Below, piece after piece: positions 58,701-64,000 of a stretch of 64,000 bases of DNA. This stretch comes from Corella eumyota (taxonomy: Eukaryota; Chordata; Ascidiacea; Phlebobranchia; Corellidae): positions 11,656,001-11,720,000 of the forward strand of contig OY720103.1 in the NCBI GenBank assembly GCA_963082875.1, written 5' to 3'. The notes beneath the pieces are model-generated. The model saw nothing but the letters and a program-made list of their open reading frames with translations. It did no database searches and was not told the origin of the DNA. Both the position numbers and the translations under genes were made by a program. Positions within the stretch are counted from its first letter, which is position 1. Every line of letters begins with the position of its first letter.

Positions 58701-61700
58701 TATTAATTATAATTGTGCGATAATAAATCTGCTCCTAAGTTGACTCAGCAGGAATTCATATCATTTATTATGCCTTACTTAAAAGCAATACAGCATGGAA
58801 GCAGTAGGGATCAAACCCAGAACCTTATGTAGTAAAGCAAGTGTTTTGACTAATATATTACCCTGCTTTAATATTCAAGGAAAAAAATTGGGTGTTTTAT
58901 TTACCTTTATTTCGATAAAAATTATACTGTGATGTCATAATAATTAATTATTTATATTCCAGACTTTTGTGGAACTCGGTGGTTTGGACAACCAGGTGAC
59001 TCTGGAACAACTTCATCAGAACTCCACCGGAGGATTGAACTTGGATGAGATCTCGAGAAGAAGTTGTTTGTTTGGGAGTAATCTTATCACTGTCAAGGTA
59101 GAGTTTGAGTGGAGTTTATCTTGAGTATTTTTTGAGTTTCGTTTTATAATTATTCTCGATGTGGAAAGGTCGATTTTACTACCAACATCAGTTACTCCGA
59201 TCCATTCTCGAGTTGCCTGTGGCAGTTTGGGATATTATAGATTATAATTGCCCGATAATTAAGCTGCTGATTTAGTGTTGGCTCAGCAGGGGTTTATACC
59301 ATTTGTAGCATCTTAATTCAGGGCATAAAAGCAGTGGTAATTAAGCTAATGACCTCATGTAGTGAAGCCAAATGTTCCAACCACTATTTTGGTATTTTGT
59401 TTTAAATATAAGAATCTTTACTAACCGACCTTCAGTTAGTTATGTGACCTCGACCTATTTTGGTGCTGTAGTAAATTTAGTTGTTGACTTACCAATATTA
59501 TTTGTTTAAATGTTGCAAGGTTCTTGGTTGAAAATAATGACAACAAAACGGCAGCAGTGGAATTTAAACTCTGGACCTTGAATTAAAAACCATTTTAAGT
59601 TACCTTTTTAAACTACTACCTGCATTTTAAATTTAAAGAGTCAAACTTTTTTATATATTATTTGCAAACCATAACTATGTGCGTCATATAATATTTTTTC
59701 TGCAAACAATAACTACTTACACAAATGCTATCTGTTAAATTTTAACCCAAATTTTTCAGATTCCTGGATATTTTATGTTGTTAGTTTCTGAGATTTTGAA
59801 CCCATTTTACGTTTTCCAACTTTTTGCTGTTATATTCTGGATGTTTGACGATTATTATATTTATGCAACCGCTATTTTTATTATTTCTATTTTCTCTGCG
59901 ATTGCATCTCTTATACAGGTAAGTCAGAACATCAATTTGTTTCTATTAAATTTATTGTTTATTTATCCTCGATGTGGGAAGGTCGATTTTACGACCAAAA
60001 CATAGAGTAACATTTGCTACTCCAACCCAGTCTCGAGTTGCCTGTGGTAGTTTGGGATATTAGAGATTATAATTGCCTGATAAGCAATCTGCTGATTATG
60101 TGCTGGCTCAGCAGGAATTTAATTTGTTTAAGAAACCTTACTTAAGAGCGCTAAAGCATGAAAGCAGTTTGGTTTAATAATTAATCTGCAAATTAGTTTA
60201 AATTCCAACTTTTGGATAACTATCATAACTTTAACTTTGTGCAAAATACTCCCAAGTTATTCTGTTGACCTAACATAAAAATTTAAAATTGAAATTATAA
60301 ATAAAGCAACAGAATTAAAATAAAATTAATTTTTAAGGTAAGAACTGAAAGAGTTAACCTCCACAAAATGGTTGAGTATCACAACGAGACTAAAGTTAAC
60401 GTCCAGCGCCAGGATTCAAACTCACAGTCTGGAGTTCAACAAGTTGAGGTCAGTACATTTCCCTTTTAACAATAAAAGTTTTTGTTTCTATGTTGTTAAG
60501 AACAGAGATTTAAGGATAATTTTTTAGTAGATGGTTTCATGTTTTAGAACCAACATTTTTAAAATTAAGTTTGTGCCAATTTTGTCATTAAACACATTTT
60601 TTTTAGTAATTTTAGTGATTAGTTTTAAATAAAAAAGGAAAAAGTTTAAGTTAGTTAAGCTTTTGTATTTTGTAAATTGCTTTGCAATATAAAATTTGTT
60701 TTATTGTAAAAGTTGTTCTTAATTATTTACAAATTAATTGTTAATTTTTTCAGGTTTGGAGCAAAGAATTGGTTCCGGGCGATGTGATTATAGTGCCACC
60801 TAATGGAATGTTGTTACCGTGCGATTCTGCTCTTGTGTCAGGTACGACTGCTTTAAGACTAAGTGTTTTAACATTTTTGTGTCAAAAGAAATAATTTACC
60901 CAAGCACCACAAATGGCAGTTTTTAAAGTCCTCTAATGTAAACATGTCCATTAACCACCCCATATATATACAAAGTTCTTTATTTTTTATACGGAATTTT
61001 ATTTCTACTTGAAGTCTGATATTGTGGTATGCCGGTCATGGCGATGGATTACGGGCCAATAGGTTTCAGGTTCGAGCCGCACCAATGCCACATTATTCAC
61101 TCTTGAGCCCGGCGTTTACAGATAGCTTAAACACACCAAAAGGTTTAGGGTTCAAGCTGCACCAATGCCACACTATTTACCCTTGAGCCCAGTGTTTACA
61201 GATAGCTTAAACACACCAAAAGGTTTCAGGTTCAAGCTGCACCAATGCCACACTATTCACCCTTGAGCCAAGTGTTTACTGATAGCTTGAACACACCAAA
61301 AGGTTTCAGGTTCAAGCTGCACCAATGCCACACTATTCACCCTTGAGCCAAGTGTTTACTGATAGCTTTAACACACCAAAAGGTTTCAGGTTCGAGCCGC
61401 ACCAATGCCACACTATTCACCCTTGAGCCAAGTGTTTACAGTACATTCTTTTCCCAATAATATAAAAACCTACTACCTTTAGAATATATTGGAATATTAA
61501 CATTGGATAACTTTTACTTACAGGAACATGTATTGTGAATGAAAGCATGCTAACGGGAGAGAGTGTTCCTGTCACTAAAACACCACTTCCCAGCAGTGAG
61601 AGGGAGATGAAGAACTTTTACACCACGGAGGAGCATAAACGTCACACTCTGTTTTGTGGAACCCAAGTTCTTCAAACAAGGTCAGTAATACCTTAGATCC

Positions 61701-63930
61701 TGGGTTTGATTCCCGCTGCTGGCATGTTGTAGCATCCTTGAGTAATACCTTAGATCCTGGGTTTGATTCCCGCTGCTGGCATGTTGTAGCATCCTTGAGT
61801 AATACCTTAGATCCTGGGTTTGATTCCCGCTGCTGGCATGTTGTAGCATCCTTGAGTAATACCTTAGATCCTGGGTTTGATTCCTGCTGCTGGCATGTTG
61901 TAGCATCCTTGAGTAATACCTTAGATCCTGGGTTTGATTACCACTGCTGGCATGTTGTAGCATCCTTTAGTAAGACTTAAGATCCTGGGTTTGATTCCTG
62001 CTGCTGGCAAGTTGTAGCATCCTTGAATAAGCCCTGAGATCCTGGATTTAATTCCTGCTGCTGGCATGTTGTAGCATCCTTGAGTAAGACCTAAGATCCT
62101 TGGTTTGATTTCTACTGCTGGCAAGTTGTAGCATCCTTGAATAAGACCTGGGATCCTGGGTTTGATTTTTACTGCTAGATTTTAAAAGATTTTAATGTAA
62201 TTTTTATCAATAAAATAAACTTAAAAAAACAATTGTAATTTTAACTATAACCCAACAAACTTATCTAAATAAACTTTGGGTATTGGTAATTTTTACTATG
62301 TCAATACCTAAATATCGGCATTTTAAAAATAAAATCTACTTTCAGATTTTATCGGGGTGAATTGGTGAAAGCAGTGGTGGTTCGAACAGGTTATCATACA
62401 GCTAAAGGAAGACTGGTTCACAGTATTTTGTATCCAAAACCAGTTGATATGAAGTTACTGAGGGATGCTTACACTTTTGTGTTTATACTTGCCCTTATAG
62501 CTATGTGTGGGTTCATATACACTGTTATTATACAGGTATTTAAAACAATTTTTTTTTTATTTTTTTTTTGCTAATTTTTGACAATTTTATTTTTTATGAT
62601 AACAGTTTTTTTTTTTTTTTTTTGACTTAAATTTGATATTTAATTACTTTTTCTACAGCCTTTTTACATTAACATTCTATTTATAATAGAGCTTGGCAGA
62701 CATATATAAAAATACATTAAAGTTAAAAGCCTGCAAGATAAATAAAACTGCCATTTGTAGTGCATGGGTAAATTATCAAAAGCAAATTTCATTTCAAAGT
62801 TGTGACCATATTACAACAATTAAAATCCTAACCATGGGGCGGGTTATTTACTAGTATTACTTGATAATAATGAGCACAACAACAGTAGTTAAAAGCAACT
62901 AGCTATGCTGCCAATTTAACCTTTTACTTTTTACTTACATATATGTGTTAACAATGTTTTCCTATACAGCATTTGCAAGGGGAGTCTGCTCGAGATATTG
63001 CTTTCAATGCGATCGACCTTATCACAATTTCTGTGCCTCCTGCCCTACCATTAGCCATGACAATTGGAATCATCTATGCTCAGATGAGGCTCAAGAAACA
63101 GAGGATCCACTGCATCAGTCCACAGAGGATTAATATTAGTGGACAAGTGGGTGGATTTTTTTTCTACTATTTTCCATCTGGGTTTCTAGGTTTTAATTTA
63201 ACTGCTGTTATGTTATTTGTTAGGTAGTGTGTTAAACAATAATTATTATAATCCAAACTATAAATATAAGTTGATACATGGACATTATATCTACATAAAT
63301 TTATGGGTTTAATCCCCTTTGCTTCCAAACTATAGTCCCTTTAAGTAAGGTAATAATATAAGTGGTAAGAACTCCTGCCAAACCCAAAAAAACAATTAAC
63401 AAATTAATTATTTGGCAATTATAAACTCTAATAACACAAACTACCAAGGCAACTTGAGACTGGGTTGGAGTAACAAATGTTACTCTATGTTTAAGTTGTG
63501 AAGTTGACTTTTCTACATTGAGGATAAATTTTTATGCAAAAACAGATATTTTTGTATCTTTAACATACACTTTCTTAAGTCTAGGTTTAAATTCTCTATA
63601 AATTTTAAATATCAGTTTATTAATAAAGCAAATATTTTTAAACAGGTTGATGTCGTGGCATTTGACAAAACTGGAACTTTAACTGAAGATGGATTGGATT
63701 TAGCTGAAGTAATTTCAGTTGACCACGAACTACCACAAGCTGAAGACAACTGCAAGTTCAAGGAACCTATTCAGGCAGAAAACTTAAAATTTCAACTTGG
63801 TTTGGACGATAAGTTGTTGCATGGTATGTTAACTTGTCATACTTTAACTACCATTGATGGGCATCTAACCGGAGACCCTCTGGACCTTAAAATGTTTGAA
63901 GCAACTGGATGGAAGCTAGTTGAACCATCA
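55750..63930 (+). CDS. P5B-type ATPase (ATP13A2/3-like), copy 5, intact as far as visible
   Basis: Exons: 55750-55873, 56606-56703, 57073-57204, 57657-57730, 58090-58174, 58963-59097, 59760-59918, 60338-60448, 60754-60841, 61524-61680, 62346-62535, 62970-63146, 63646-63930, giving 605 codons. The window then ends inside intron 13. All junctions are GT-AG and in phase and I found no stop. It encodes the IGYKKNHW...[11 protein letters not shown] first membrane segment, LNPFYVFQ (exon 7), TGES (exon 10), a membrane helix (exon 11), PPALP (exon 12) and DKTGTLTED (exon 13). It shares ancestral features with copy 1, such as its intron-5 sequence, and has no 29-bp minisatellite. It is the best candidate for the functional parent gene, which would need the missing 3' exons beyond the window. 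Confidence 0.85.
61037..61441 (+). repeat. 80-bp minisatellite in ATPase intron 9, copy 5 (about 5 units)
   Basis: Same repeat with exact 80-bp spacing (about 61061, 61141, 61221, 61301, 61381). Confidence 0.8.
61684..62178 (+). repeat. 57-bp minisatellite in ATPase intron 10, copy 5 (about 9 units)
   Basis: Same repeat. The first five units are almost identical to each other, which indicates recent local expansion. Confidence 0.85.
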
Positions 63931-64000
63931 GTAAGTTTTTTAAATTGATTTCAATAATTTAACGAAAAATTTTTGTATTTTAATAAAGTTTTAATAAAAA

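Larger units (their letters stand above)
54170..64000. repeat. Tandem array unit 5 (cut by window end)
   Basis: At least 9.8 kb of this unit is visible. It has a WBP4 fragment and ATPase exons 1-13, all without visible lesions. The window ends inside intron 13, so whether the gene continues past exon 14 or meets a fifth alpha-tubulin gene cannot be seen. Confidence 0.8.

Overview
The window looks like AT-rich genomic DNA from an invertebrate chordate, most likely a tunicate such as Ciona. The genes are animal and have short introns. Many short tRNA-derived repeats sit in those introns. A retroelement in the window carries an exact match to the 16-nt spliced-leader exon I recall for Ciona. The species call is an inference, made without a database search.

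The window is one tandem array of five related units: about 1-14396, 14397-29996, 29997-41193, 41194-54169 and 54170-64000 (cut by the window edge). A complete unit holds, in order: (i) on +, a fragment homologous to the C-terminal part of WBP4/FBP21, a spliceosomal WW protein, without zinc finger or WW domains; (ii) on +, the first 14 exons of a P5B-type P-type ATPase (ATP13A2/3-like), covering the N-terminus, first membrane segments, the TGES actuator region, the PPALP membrane motif and the DKTGT phosphorylation site, stopping after about 641 codons where the family usually has about 1200; (iii) on -, convergent, a complete seven-exon alpha-tubulin gene whose first exon is only the ATG, followed by roughly 0.9 kb of conserved upstream DNA that leads into the next unit.

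The ATPase copies differ in state. Copy 1 (1598-10421) has a nonsense codon and a 4-nt loss. Copies 2 and 3 lack the WBP4 fragment and exons 1-2 through one shared deletion; copy 3 also has a 41-nt deletion in exon 7 and no exon-11 acceptor. Copy 4 lacks exons 6-7 and the exon-11 acceptor. Copy 5 (55750 to the window end) is intact as far as visible and may be the parental gene. The four visible alpha-tubulin genes keep full reading frames (451, 451, 450 and 451 aa), but each carries changes at strongly conserved positions. Copies 2 and 4 have Gly in place of Glu254, the residue that alpha-tubulin supplies for hydrolysis of beta-tubulin GTP.

One young Ty1/copia-type LTR retrotransposon (21527-26248, - strand, 5-bp target duplication) sits between ATPase copy 2 and tubulin copy 2. 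It is absent at the matching sites in units 3 and 4. Its primer-binding site matches the 3' end of initiator tRNA-Met, and both LTRs hold the 16-nt spliced-leader sequence.

The introns hold three minisatellites (about 80, 57 and 29 bp) whose copy number varies between units, and many degenerate SINE-like repeats in both orientations. Sequence sharing is mosaic: the left part of unit 3 matches unit 2 and its right part matches unit 4. This points to repeated unequal exchange and gene conversion.
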